The notes beneath the pieces are model-generated. The model was not told where the DNA came from, searched no databases, and saw only the letters and a list, made by a program, of their open reading frames with translations. A program made the translations under genes and the position numbers. This document shows positions 43,848-51,818 of a stretch of DNA of 64,000 bases, one piece after another. Within the stretch, counting starts at the first letter, position 1. Each line of letters begins with the position of its first letter. Origin of the DNA: Kribbella kalugense (GTDB lineage Bacteria > Actinomycetota > Actinomycetes > Propionibacteriales > Kribbellaceae); assembly GCF_004365875.1 (NCBI RefSeq), contig NZ_SODF01000003.1:1101763-1165762 (forward strand). Direction: 5' to 3'.

Positions 43848-44764
43848 CGCAGGCCGTCGTGTCCCGTCCGACCGCACCGGCTCGGAAGATCGTGCAGGGC
43901 GTGCCGATGCCGTCCTGGCCGATGCGGATCTTCAAAGGCCTCGTACTGCTGGTCTTCTGCGCGGTCGTGATCATCCCGTTCGTCGGTGTGATCTCGACCA
44001 GCGTCGCGCCGAACAAGCAGATCAACGAGTCCGGCGGGCTGGTGCTGCTGCCGAAGTCGGTCAACTTCGCGGCGTACCAGTCGTTGTTCTCCGGCGGCGT
44101 GGTCACGCAGGCGCTGTTCGTCAGTATCTTCGTCACGGTCGTCGGCACGCTGCTCAGCCTGACCGTGTCGTGTCTGCTCGCCTACGCGTTGTCGCGGCCC
44201 GGGTTCGCGGCCGGGCGACCGATCCTGCTCGTGGTCCTGTTCAGCATGCTGTTCTCGCCCGGCATCATTCCGACGTACCTGACCGTCAAGGGCGTCGGGC
44301 TGCTGGACAGCATCTGGGCGCTGATCGTGCCGACGATGATCAGCGCGTTCAACGTCGTCGTACTGCGGGCGTTCTTCATGAACCTGCCGAACGAGATCAC
44401 CGAGAGCGCCCGGATCGACGGCGCCAGTGAGTTGAAGACGTTCGTGTTCATCGTGCTGCCGCTGTCAAAGGCGGTGCTGTCGGTGATCGGCCTGTTCTAC
44501 GCGGTCGCGTACTGGAACGCGTTCTTCTCCGCGCTGCTCTACCTGAACGACTCCAAGCTCTGGCCGTTGCAGCTGGTACTGCGGACTTACGTCATCAACG
44601 ACACCCAGCTGGGCAGCGCCGAACTGGGCACCGAACTGCTGCCACCGCAGGCGTCGATCCAGATGGCGATCCTGGTCGTCTCGATCGTGCCGATCCTGAT
44701 CATCTACCCGTTCCTGCAGCGGCACTTCGCCAAGGGCGTTCTCACCGGAGCCGTCAAGGGCTGA
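43844..44764 (+). CDS. ABC transporter permease (LplC/MalG-like)
   Basis: 306 residues with six helices and the EAA loop ITESARIDGASELKTFVFIVLPL. It overlaps the previous permease by ATGA. No ATPase gene follows. Actinobacterial CUT1 importers of this kind commonly borrow a shared ATPase (MsiK) encoded elsewhere, and that is the likely situation here. Confidence 0.9.
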   Translation: MTQAVVSRPTAPARKIVQGVPMPSWPMRIFKGLVLLVFCAVVIIPFVGVISTSVAPNKQINESGGLVLLPKSVNFAAYQSLFSGGVVTQALFVSIFVTVVGTLLSLTVSCLLAYALSRPGFAAGRPILLVVLFSMLFSPGIIPTYLTVKGVGLLDSIWALIVPTMISAFNVVVLRAFFMNLPNEITESARIDGASELKTFVFIVLPLSKAVLSVIGLFYAVAYWNAFFSALLYLNDSKLWPLQLVLRTYVINDTQLGSAELGTELLPPQASIQMAILVVSIVPILIIYPFLQRHFAKGVLTGAVKG

Positions 44765-44782
44765 TCACAGCTCCGTCTCAAA

Positions 44783-44829
44783 GCCCCTTTCGGGGGTTGC
44801 CCAGGGCAACGCCAGGGTTGCGCCTGGGC
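44783..44829 (+). terminator. Cluster of hairpins after the importer operon
   Basis: Three dyads follow the permease stop: CCCC-TTTC-GGGG (44784-44795), GTTGCCCAGGGCAAC (44796-44810, perfect 15-bp palindrome) and CCAGG-n6-CCTGG (44812-44827). No T-run follows, so this may be a processing or Rho-type end. The whole gap 44765-44864 holds nothing else clear. Confidence 0.45.
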
Positions 44830-44864
44830 AAACCCTGTGGGAACGGCAGGTACCGTCGAACGGT

Positions 44865-45653
44865 ATGGGGATACAGGCGCTGGAGCCGCTGGGGCAGGGT
44901 GGGGAAGAGCAGCAACGACGGGCTCAAGTCTTCTGGAGAGTGGTACGGGAAGCAGTCCTGTTGGCCACCCTGTTCGGTGTCTACAGTGCGGGCCGGCAGA
45001 TCGCGGCCCGGCACACCGGGTCGGCGTTCGACCACGCTCACGAGGTGCTGTCGTTCCAGAACTGGCTGCACCTGCCGAACGAGGCCACGCTGCAGCACTG
45101 GGCGCTGCAGTTCCCCCACCTGATCCAGGGCGCCAACCTGTACTACGCGAGCGTGCATGCTCCGCTGACTGCCGCCGTACTGCTCTGGCTGAGCATCTGG
45201 CGGCCGAAGGCGTACTCACATGTCAGGTGGACGATGGTGTCACTGACCGGACTGGCGCTCATCGGTCACATCGCGTTCCCGTTGGCGCCGCCGCGGATGA
45301 TGCCGGGCTTCGTCGACACCGGACTGCGGTTCGGTCAGTCGGTGTACGGTCCGGACCACTCCGGTGGGCCGGTGAACCAGTTCGCTGCGATGCCGAGTCT
45401 GCACGTCGGCTGGGCGACGCTGATCGCGCTGTCGATGATCTTGATCACCCGGTCGCGCTGGCGCTGGCTGTGGCTGCTGCACCCGATCATCACGTTCACC
45501 GTGGTCGTGGTGACCGGTAACCACTACTGGCTGGACGGCATCGTCGCGCTTCTCCTCCTGGCAGCCAGCCTGCCGCTCCTGCTCCGCCCCGGACTGCACG
45601 CCGACAAGCCGCGGACCCGTAATTCAGTTCCGCCGCACAGGGTGCTCAAGTAA
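44865..45653 (+). CDS. PAP2/inositol-phosphorylceramide-synthase-like membrane phosphatase
   Basis: 262 residues with about six helices. The phosphatase signature motifs are FAAMPSLHVGWA (C2) and TGNHYWLDGIVAL (C3) near residues 170-225; the conserved histidines of each are present. This grouping (PAP2_3) contains Aur1-like enzymes that move or remove lipid-linked phosphates. It begins 100 bp after the importer operon, behind the hairpins, and stands apart from HelD, which starts 37 bp later. Confidence 0.87.
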   Translation: MGIQALEPLGQGGEEQQRRAQVFWRVVREAVLLATLFGVYSAGRQIAARHTGSAFDHAHEVLSFQNWLHLPNEATLQHWALQFPHLIQGANLYYASVHAPLTAAVLLWLSIWRPKAYSHVRWTMVSLTGLALIGHIAFPLAPPRMMPGFVDTGLRFGQSVYGPDHSGGPVNQFAAMPSLHVGWATLIALSMILITRSRWRWLWLLHPIITFTVVVVTGNHYWLDGIVALLLLAASLPLLLRPGLHADKPRTRNSVPPHRVLK

Positions 45654-45690
45654 CGTAGCTGGGCTCCCCCCTGCTGCCGGAGGTTTACGC

Positions 45691-47724
45691 ATGCCCCCCG
45701 ATACGTCCGACACCCTCCAGGCCGAGAAGGACTACCTGAAGACCTCCCGCTCCGCTCTCGCGGTGATGCGGGAGAAGACCGGCGCGCTGGAGGTCCACAG
45801 CGCGGATCGGGTCAACCAGGAGTACCTGATGGCCGCCATCTTCCGGCGGATGAAGGAACTGGAGGACGACCCGGACGTCCCGCTGTTCTTCGGGCGGCTG
45901 GACTACATCGAGCCGACCGACGAGACGTTCCACATCGGCCGCCGGCACGTGAACGACGCACTCGGCGAGCCGCTGGTCGTGGACTGGCGGGCCGACATCT
46001 CGGTGCCGTTCTACCGGGCCAGCAAGACCGAGCCGATGGGCGTGGGGGTACGCCGGCGGTTCGGGTTCACGCATGGCGAGATGACTGCGTTCGAGGACGA
46101 GGACCTCACCTCCGACGCGGCGCCGGACCAGCACAGCGACATCCTCGACGCGGAGATCGAGCGGCCGCGTTCGGGCCCGATGCGCGACATCGTGGCGACC
46201 ATCCAGCCAGAGCAGGACGTGATCGTCCGGGCCGGCGTCGATGAGACCATTTGTGTGCAGGGAGCGCCCGGCACCGGCAAGACCGCGGTCGGCCTGCACA
46301 GGGCGGCGTACCTGCTCTATGCGTACCGGGACCAGCTGAGCCGGGCCGGTGTGCTCGTGGTCGGCCCGAACGCGAGCTTCCTGCGCTACATCGGCGACGT
46401 ACTGCCCGCACTGGGCGAGATCGAGGCCAAGCAGACCACCGTCGAGGAGCTGGTCGGGCGAGTGAAGATCGCCGGCCCGGGGCCGGCGCTGGTCGACGTG
46501 CTCAAGGGCGACGCCCGGATGGCCGAAGTACTGCACCGGGCTGTCTGGTCGCACGTCACGCTGCCCGCGGAGGCACTAGTAGTGCCTCGTGGAGCGCACC
46601 GCTGGCGAGTGGCGACGTACCAGGCCGAGGAGCTCGTCACCGAGCTGCGCACCCGCGGCATCCGGTACGGCGCTGGTCGGGCGATGCTGCCGCAACGACT
46701 GGCCCACGCCGTACTGCTGCGGATGGAGGCGGCCGGCGACTCACCCGACGACCGCGTGCAGGACTCGGTCGCGCGCAGCCGCCCGGTGAAGCAGTACGCC
46801 GACCTGCTCTGGCCGGCTGTGGACCCGGCGAAGCTGCTCTTCCGGCTCTTCACCGATCCGGAGCTGCTGGCAGAGCACGCCGACGGCATCCTCACTCCGG
46901 ACGAGCAGGCGATGCTGATCTGGGACAAGCCGCCCCGATCGGCCGGAGCGGCCAAGTGGTCCGTCGCCGACGCCACTCTGATCGACGAGATCGCCGACCT
47001 GGTCGACCGGACGCCGTCACTCGGCCACGTGGTGCTGGACGAGGCACAGGACCTGTCCGCCATGCAGCTGCGCGCTGTGGGCCGACGCTGCTCGACCGGC
47101 TCGATGACTGTGCTCGGTGACATCGCCCAGGGCACCACACCGTGGGCCACGCCGTCGTGGGACGAGGCCCTGAAGCACCTGGGCAAGACCGGCGCCCACA
47201 CCGAGGAGCTGACCGCCGGCTTCCGCGTCCCCGGCCAGGTGATCGAGTACGCCGCCCGCCTCCTCCCGCAGATCGCTCCCCACCTCAAGCCCCCGACAGC
47301 GGTACGACGGGCGCGCGGTGAGCTCACCATCTCCCGCGGACCGGACAGCCTCGCCGCCGCGATGACCACCGTCCGCGAGGTGTCGGAGCGCCTTGGCTCG
47401 ATCGGCCTGATCGTCCCCGACGCTCTGGTCACCGCGACCCGGAAAGCCTTGCAGAGTGAGGGAGTCCTCTTCTCCGTGCTCGGCGACGAGGACGACGTGG
47501 ACGCCCACCTGGACGTCGTACCGGCGTCGCTTGCCAAGGGTCTCGAGTTCGACCACGTGGTGCTGGTCGAGCCGGCCGGCATCGTGGCGGGTGAGGCCGA
47601 CGAGCGGACCGGACTCCGCCGGCTCTACGTCTGCCTGACCCGTGCGGTCACCTCGCTGGCCATCCTGCACAGCGAGGACCTGCCCGACGTACTAGAAGCC
47701 GCGGGAGCCGCCGGAGCGGCGTGA
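45691..47724 (+). CDS. helD: HelD-type RNA polymerase-associated ATPase (UvrD/PcrA-like)
   Basis: 677 residues, somewhat shorter than mycobacterial HelD. The N-terminal coiled arm (residues 1-60) is followed by the 1A domain with Walker A QGAPGTGKT. The central insertion (~280-400) is the clamp-opening region. Walker B is DEAQDL and motif VI is in LRRLYVCLTRAV. HelD removes RNA polymerase from stalled or nucleic-acid-bound states; HelR relatives protect against rifamycins. I looked for and did not see the inverted-repeat rifamycin-associated element upstream. GGAGG precedes the ATG. Confidence 0.9.
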   Translation: MPPDTSDTLQAEKDYLKTSRSALAVMREKTGALEVHSADRVNQEYLMAAIFRRMKELEDDPDVPLFFGRLDYIEPTDETFHIGRRHVNDALGEPLVVDWRADISVPFYRASKTEPMGVGVRRRFGFTHGEMTAFEDEDLTSDAAPDQHSDILDAEIERPRSGPMRDIVATIQPEQDVIVRAGVDETICVQGAPGTGKTAVGLHRAAYLLYAYRDQLSRAGVLVVGPNASFLRYIGDVLPALGEIEAKQTTVEELVGRVKIAGPGPALVDVLKGDARMAEVLHRAVWSHVTLPAEALVVPRGAHRWRVATYQAEELVTELRTRGIRYGAGRAMLPQRLAHAVLLRMEAAGDSPDDRVQDSVARSRPVKQYADLLWPAVDPAKLLFRLFTDPELLAEHADGILTPDEQAMLIWDKPPRSAGAAKWSVADATLIDEIADLVDRTPSLGHVVLDEAQDLSAMQLRAVGRRCSTGSMTVLGDIAQGTTPWATPSWDEALKHLGKTGAHTEELTAGFRVPGQVIEYAARLLPQIAPHLKPPTAVRRARGELTISRGPDSLAAAMTTVREVSERLGSIGLIVPDALVTATRKALQSEGVLFSVLGDEDDVDAHLDVVPASLAKGLEFDHVVLVEPAGIVAGEADERTGLRRLYVCLTRAVTSLAILHSEDLPDVLEAAGAAGAA

Positions 47725-49107
47725 CGACCGCCGCGACGAGCCGCCACCGCTGGAGCGGGTCCGCGACGACCAACTCGACCGCCGCCGCGAACCACCGCTG
47801 TACCAGCCGTCGTCGTCACTAGACCCGGTTGCAGCCGACGCGGCCGCGTCGCCCAAGGCACTGCCCACGTTGGAACCGAACCGACCGAAGCGCGCTCCCG
47901 GGCGGCTGTAGCGCCAGCGGGCGCGCATCGCCTCACCCTTGCGGCGGAAGTCTGAGTCCGGGAACCACCACTGGCTGCCGTCGCCCCGCGACCAGTAGCC
48001 GTCGACGTACGCGCCCAGCTCCTCGGCGTACTCCCAGTACGGCCGCTCGATCTGCCAGCCCTTCACCATCCGGATCTCGGGCTTCTCGCCGGCCTCGTCG
48101 CGCTGCTTGCACGCCGCGCACACGTCGACCGCCCGCTCAGCCCCGTCCTCGGGCTTCCACTGAACCTGAGCCACGCTGGGCCCGTGCCGCGGATCGAAGA
48201 AGCAGGGCGCCTTCGGCTCCGGGATCGGCTTGCCTGCACGCACTGCGTCCAGACACTGAAGGCCGTAGCGAGCAGAGCCGAGGAGGGTCGTCACGGATTG
48301 GACGTCCTTGTCGCTCTCGGCCTCGTCGAGCCGGTGTCGCGCCTTCTCGACCGTGTCGAGTACATCCTTGGACAGCTTGGACTGCTGCGGGTCGGAGGTC
48401 GTCGGCAGAGCTGAGACCTGCTGGGAGAGCGCGATGATCTCCTCGTTGAGCAGCGGCCTGGTGACGGACAGGTGTGCCTTCTCGTCCCGTCGCCGTTGCC
48501 TCCGCGCGCCCAGTGCGGTCACGCCGTACCAGAGCCCGATCACTCCGGCCAGGCCGCCGGCCCACGGCGCCGCGTCCACGTAGAAAGGCTTGTTCACCAC
48601 CTGGGCGCGCTGGATGAACCGTTCGAGCATCGGCTGGTAGTCCGGCGCACAGCAGTCGACAGCCTGGTCCACCGCGTCGCCCACGTAGTACGTCGGCCCG
48701 TGGTCGGCCCGCTGTACGGCGTGGAACCCGCGTCCAGCGCCTTCCGAGCCCGCGTCGACCAGTACGCCGTACACGCCCTCGACGCCGACGCGGTCGTACA
48801 GCTGGTCGGCGATCTCCTCACCCTCCCAGGCGAGGCTCACGTAGTAGTCGCTGTCCGACGTGTTGATCTTGGCGGCCGGGATGACTGCGATCCGGATCGG
48901 TGCGGCTGCGCTCTTCGCGGCGGCATCGAGCTCGACGACCTCGCTGGCGGTCAGCTCTTTCACGTCCGGGTCGACCCAGACACCGGCGTCGCCCAGGTGG
49001 CTGGCGACCGTATTCATGTACGCATCGGGGTCCGTCGCCGCGTGGGCAGGCAATGTGGGCAAGGCCCAGAGCGTGATGATGGCGAGCGCGCCGAGCAGAC
49101 GTTTCAT
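47692..49107 (-). CDS. Membrane protein with TPM-like extracellular domain, CxxC finger and Ser/Arg-rich tail
   Basis: 471 residues. A signal peptide (MKRLLGALAIITLWALPTLPAHA) is followed by an outer domain (~25-170), one membrane helix (~180-200) and a cytoplasmic half. The cytoplasmic half has a putative metal finger: CFFDPRHGPSV, later VCAAC. The last ~55 residues are Ser/Arg/Gly repeats, like the tails of TPM-domain proteins. It is a paralogue of the next gene upstream, sharing the finger and the outer-domain pattern (RIAVIPAA). The start overlaps that gene's stop (ATGA). Function unknown. Confidence 0.72.
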   Translation of the reverse strand: MKRLLGALAIITLWALPTLPAHAATDPDAYMNTVASHLGDAGVWVDPDVKELTASEVVELDAAAKSAAAPIRIAVIPAAKINTSDSDYYVSLAWEGEEIADQLYDRVGVEGVYGVLVDAGSEGAGRGFHAVQRADHGPTYYVGDAVDQAVDCCAPDYQPMLERFIQRAQVVNKPFYVDAAPWAGGLAGVIGLWYGVTALGARRQRRRDEKAHLSVTRPLLNEEIIALSQQVSALPTTSDPQQSKLSKDVLDTVEKARHRLDEAESDKDVQSVTTLLGSARYGLQCLDAVRAGKPIPEPKAPCFFDPRHGPSVAQVQWKPEDGAERAVDVCAACKQRDEAGEKPEIRMVKGWQIERPYWEYAEELGAYVDGYWSRGDGSQWWFPDSDFRRKGEAMRARWRYSRPGARFGRFGSNVGSALGDAAASAATGSSDDDGWYSGGSRRRSSWSSRTRSSGGGSSRRSSRRSGGSRGF

Positions 49108-50117
49108 CGTGATTCTCCCGAGAGGCGGTCGCGGCAGGCACTACAGACCGGGACTTCCCGCGGCCGGCCGCCGGGTGGCGTGTACATCCAGTCGGTCACG
49201 GACGTGCCGTGACTGGGGTCGAAGAAGCAGGCGGCTCGGCGCGCTGGCGCGGGTGTTCCGGCGACCTTCGCCTGCGCACAGGCCAGTCGCCAGCGTCCGT
49301 ACTCGACCGTGGCACGGACTTCGCGCAGCTTGTCGTCGTCCGGTTCACCGTCGACCACGCGACCGGCATCGGCGTACGCGTCCATCGCTGCCTGCACGTC
49401 AGTCCCGGTGCCAGTGATGTCATGGCCATCCAGACGCACGTCCGCGGCATCCAGTTCCTCACCGAACCGAGTGACATCCTCGCGCGCTGCGGCCCGCCGC
49501 TCGTCCAGCGTGTCCACCTCATCCGGCAGGACCTCGTACGACGGCCGGTAGAGCGCAGGTCCTTCGTCCTTGCCCGGACGCGACTTCCACCAACGCAGCG
49601 CGAGCCCACCGGCCAGCAGGACCACCAGCACGATCAACGCAGGCCAGAGCCAACCAGGCGGACCGCTGGACGCCTTCGGTACGTCGAGTTGGTCCAGCAC
49701 ACCGTTGAGCGTTCCGACCGGGTCGGAGCGACTGTGCTTGCCCAGCTCATCAGTGAGGATCTGCGCGATCGGAGTGTCGACCCCGACCGCACTCCCCCAG
49801 CTGATCGCACCACCGAACACGACCAGGTAGATGCCGTCCGCCTGCTGACGATCCACCAGTTGGTCGACGTACGTATGCGCCGCTGCACTCTGGTCACCGG
49901 CTTGGAGTACGGCGACGGGCACGACCGCGATGCGAATCGCCGGGTCGTGCCCGTTCACCCGTTCCGCCAGCTTGGCCGCGTCCTTGTCCGACACGAGTGA
50001 CCGCTGTGCCGGATCGACGTACACCGGTGAGGTCTTCCAGCCGTCGACCACTGCCGCCGGATCGCTGGAGCCCGTCAGGGTGGAGGCGAGCAACAGCACA
50101 CCGGCAAGCAGACGCAT
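49104..50117 (-). CDS. Paralogous membrane protein with TPM-like domain and CxxC finger
   Basis: 337 residues. The signal peptide covers residues 1-18. An outer domain (VYVDPAQRSLVSDKDAAKLAERV, RIAVVPVAVL, DGIYLVVFGG) has the strand-helix rhythm of TPM proteins. One membrane helix lies near residues 155-175. The cytoplasmic tail ends in CFFDPSHGTSV then VCSAC, the same finger as the downstream paralogue but without the Ser/Arg-rich end. The pair is a two-gene operon. Function unknown. Confidence 0.72.
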   Translation of the reverse strand: MRLLAGVLLLASTLTGSSDPAAVVDGWKTSPVYVDPAQRSLVSDKDAAKLAERVNGHDPAIRIAVVPVAVLQAGDQSAAAHTYVDQLVDRQQADGIYLVVFGGAISWGSAVGVDTPIAQILTDELGKHSRSDPVGTLNGVLDQLDVPKASSGPPGWLWPALIVLVVLLAGGLALRWWKSRPGKDEGPALYRPSYEVLPDEVDTLDERRAAAREDVTRFGEELDAADVRLDGHDITGTGTDVQAAMDAYADAGRVVDGEPDDDKLREVRATVEYGRWRLACAQAKVAGTPAPARRAACFFDPSHGTSVTDWMYTPPGGRPREVPVCSACRDRLSGESR

Positions 50118-50148
50118 GGGCAGAAGCCTGCCCTACCGCAGGTTCTCC

Positions 50149-51351
50149 TCAGTCAGCTGCGGCTGTGATGTAGATGTCCTCGTCGCGCTCGAGCTCCTCG
50201 ACCCGCTGGAGAACGGAGTCACGCCACAGCGCGTAGACCAGGCCGAGCACCACCAGCGACAACGCACTCGCCAGCACCGGCAGGTAGCCGACGCCAAGCG
50301 ACTGGATGACCAGTCCGCCGACCACGGCCGACAGTCCGGCGCCCAGGTAGATCGCGGAGGCGTTGAGCGAGATGAGCAGCCCACCACCGAGCTCGAGCAA
50401 CAGGTTCTGGATCGGTGGGTTGAAGGACCAGGTCAGCAGGCCCCACACGAACAGTGCGGCACCGGCGCCCACCCCGGTCGTCAGGGTGACGTCGAGTGTG
50501 GCGAGGACAGCGGTGATACCGATCATCAGAACGGCCAGGGTGCGCAGGCTTCCGAATCGGTCCGTGACTCGTCCGCCGAGGAAGTTGCCGATGACCGCAC
50601 CCACGCCGTACAGCAGGAGCAGCAGGCTGGTGACGTTGCCGGTCAGGCCGGCGGTGTGCTTCAGCAACGGAACGATGTAGATGTACACGCTGAACGCGGC
50701 GAGCACTGCGAGGACCGTGATCGCCAGGATGATCTGCACCCGTCGGTCGGTCACACCGGCGAAGCGTTCGCGCAGACTGACCACTGGCGGCGCGTCGATC
50801 GTGGGCAGCGCCGCCCGCTCGGCGATCGCGACCAGTACGGCGACCGCGGTGATGAGTGCGAAGACACCCTTGTAGCCAAGATTCGGACCGAGCAGCGTGC
50901 CGGCAGGTACGCCGAGCACCAGAGCGAACGTCAGACCGCCGAACACGATGGCGACTGCCCTACCTCGTTCTTCCGGTCGCATCAGGCTGGTGGCGAACAG
51001 CGTGGCCGCCGGGGTGTACATGGCCGCACCGAGCGCGGCGACGACCCGTCCGGCGATCAGGATCGGGTAGTTGACGGCCAGCGCGGCGATCAGGTTGCCG
51101 AGCGCGGCCAGGACCAGTGCGGCGATCAGGAGGGTACGGCGCTCCCACCGGCCGGTCAGGGTGGACAGGATCGGCGCACCGATCGCGTAGGACAGGGAGA
51201 ACGCGGTGGCTAGCTGGCCCGCGGCGGTCAGCGAGACGTGCAGCTCGGAGCTGACGTCGGGGAGCACACCGGACACGACGTACGCGCTGGTGCCGACCGC
51301 GAACGCACCGGCGCCGAGCAGGTAGACCGTGCCCTTACTGCGTGCGGACAT
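50149..51351 (-). CDS. MFS efflux transporter (DHA1) under ArsR control
   Basis: 400 residues, twelve helices. Motif A is GAPILSTLTGRWERRTLL and the antiporter motif is GLTFALVLGVPAGTLLGPNLGYKGVF. It resembles the AraJ/ChlR type of exporters. The C-terminus is acidic (ERDEDIYITAAAD). It is divergent from an ArsR-family gene with a strong operator between, so expression is probably induced by a ligand of that regulator. Substrate unknown. Confidence 0.9.
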   Translation of the reverse strand: MSARSKGTVYLLGAGAFAVGTSAYVVSGVLPDVSSELHVSLTAAGQLATAFSLSYAIGAPILSTLTGRWERRTLLIAALVLAALGNLIAALAVNYPILIAGRVVAALGAAMYTPAATLFATSLMRPEERGRAVAIVFGGLTFALVLGVPAGTLLGPNLGYKGVFALITAVAVLVAIAERAALPTIDAPPVVSLRERFAGVTDRRVQIILAITVLAVLAAFSVYIYIVPLLKHTAGLTGNVTSLLLLLYGVGAVIGNFLGGRVTDRFGSLRTLAVLMIGITAVLATLDVTLTTGVGAGAALFVWGLLTWSFNPPIQNLLLELGGGLLISLNASAIYLGAGLSAVVGGLVIQSLGVGYLPVLASALSLVVLGLVYALWRDSVLQRVEELERDEDIYITAAAD

Positions 51352-51391
51352 CGAGGACCTTCCGGACGAGGTTCAGTAGTTCGACGGCTAT

Positions 51392-51433
51392 CGTACTACG
51401 AAGTTCATCGAACTTCGACAGGCGTCGTAGTAT
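51392..51433. promoter_or_regulatory. ArsR operator and leaderless promoter
   Basis: CGAAGTTC-ATC-GAACTTCG (51399-51417) is a 19-bp palindrome with perfect eight-base arms; CGTAcTACG (392-400) adjoins it. TAGTAT (51428-51433) lies six bases before the ArsR ATG and fits a leaderless -10 box. Operator role is inferred from position. Confidence 0.7.
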
Positions 51434-51439
51434 GGACAC

Positions 51440-51751
51440 ATGGCCACCAAAGTCCTCCCGCAGCCCGAGCGGGCCGAGATCCGGGTTGAGTCGGTTCTCC
51501 AGGCGTTGGGCGAGCCGGTCCGGCTGACAATCGTCCGCGCGCTGGCCGACAACCCGGCCGGCGTCTGCTGCGGCGACATCGAGCTTCCCGTCACCGCTTC
51601 CACCCGCGCCCACCACCTGCGCATCCTGCGCGAAGCGGGCGTCCTGTCCACCCACACCGACGGCACCCGCCGGATCAGCATCCTCCGCCGCGAAGACCTC
51701 GAGGACCTCTACCCCGGCCTGCTCACAGGGATCCTGTCGGCGAAGCAGTAG
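51440..51751 (+). CDS. ArsR-family winged-helix repressor
   Basis: 103 residues. The recognition helix region is CCGDIELPVTASTRAHHLRILREAGVLSTHTDGTRR. C43/C44 lie just before it, but the classic CVC arsenic site is not present, so the inducer is probably not arsenite. No ribosome site is seen; the -10 box position suggests a leaderless mRNA. It is divergent from the MFS gene and probably represses both. Confidence 0.9.
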   Translation: MATKVLPQPERAEIRVESVLQALGEPVRLTIVRALADNPAGVCCGDIELPVTASTRAHHLRILREAGVLSTHTDGTRRISILRREDLEDLYPGLLTGILSAKQ

Positions 51752-51818
51752 GCAACCGCAAGGTGCCGGTGGGGTGATCGTGGGGTGGTTGTAGAGGTGC
51801 GGCTGGCAGACTGAAGCG

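Noticed and set aside
45630-45690. Rifamycin-associated element upstream of HelD
   Set aside because: I looked for the long inverted repeat reported in front of rifamycin-inducible helR genes and did not find one, so resistance-type regulation is not supported.
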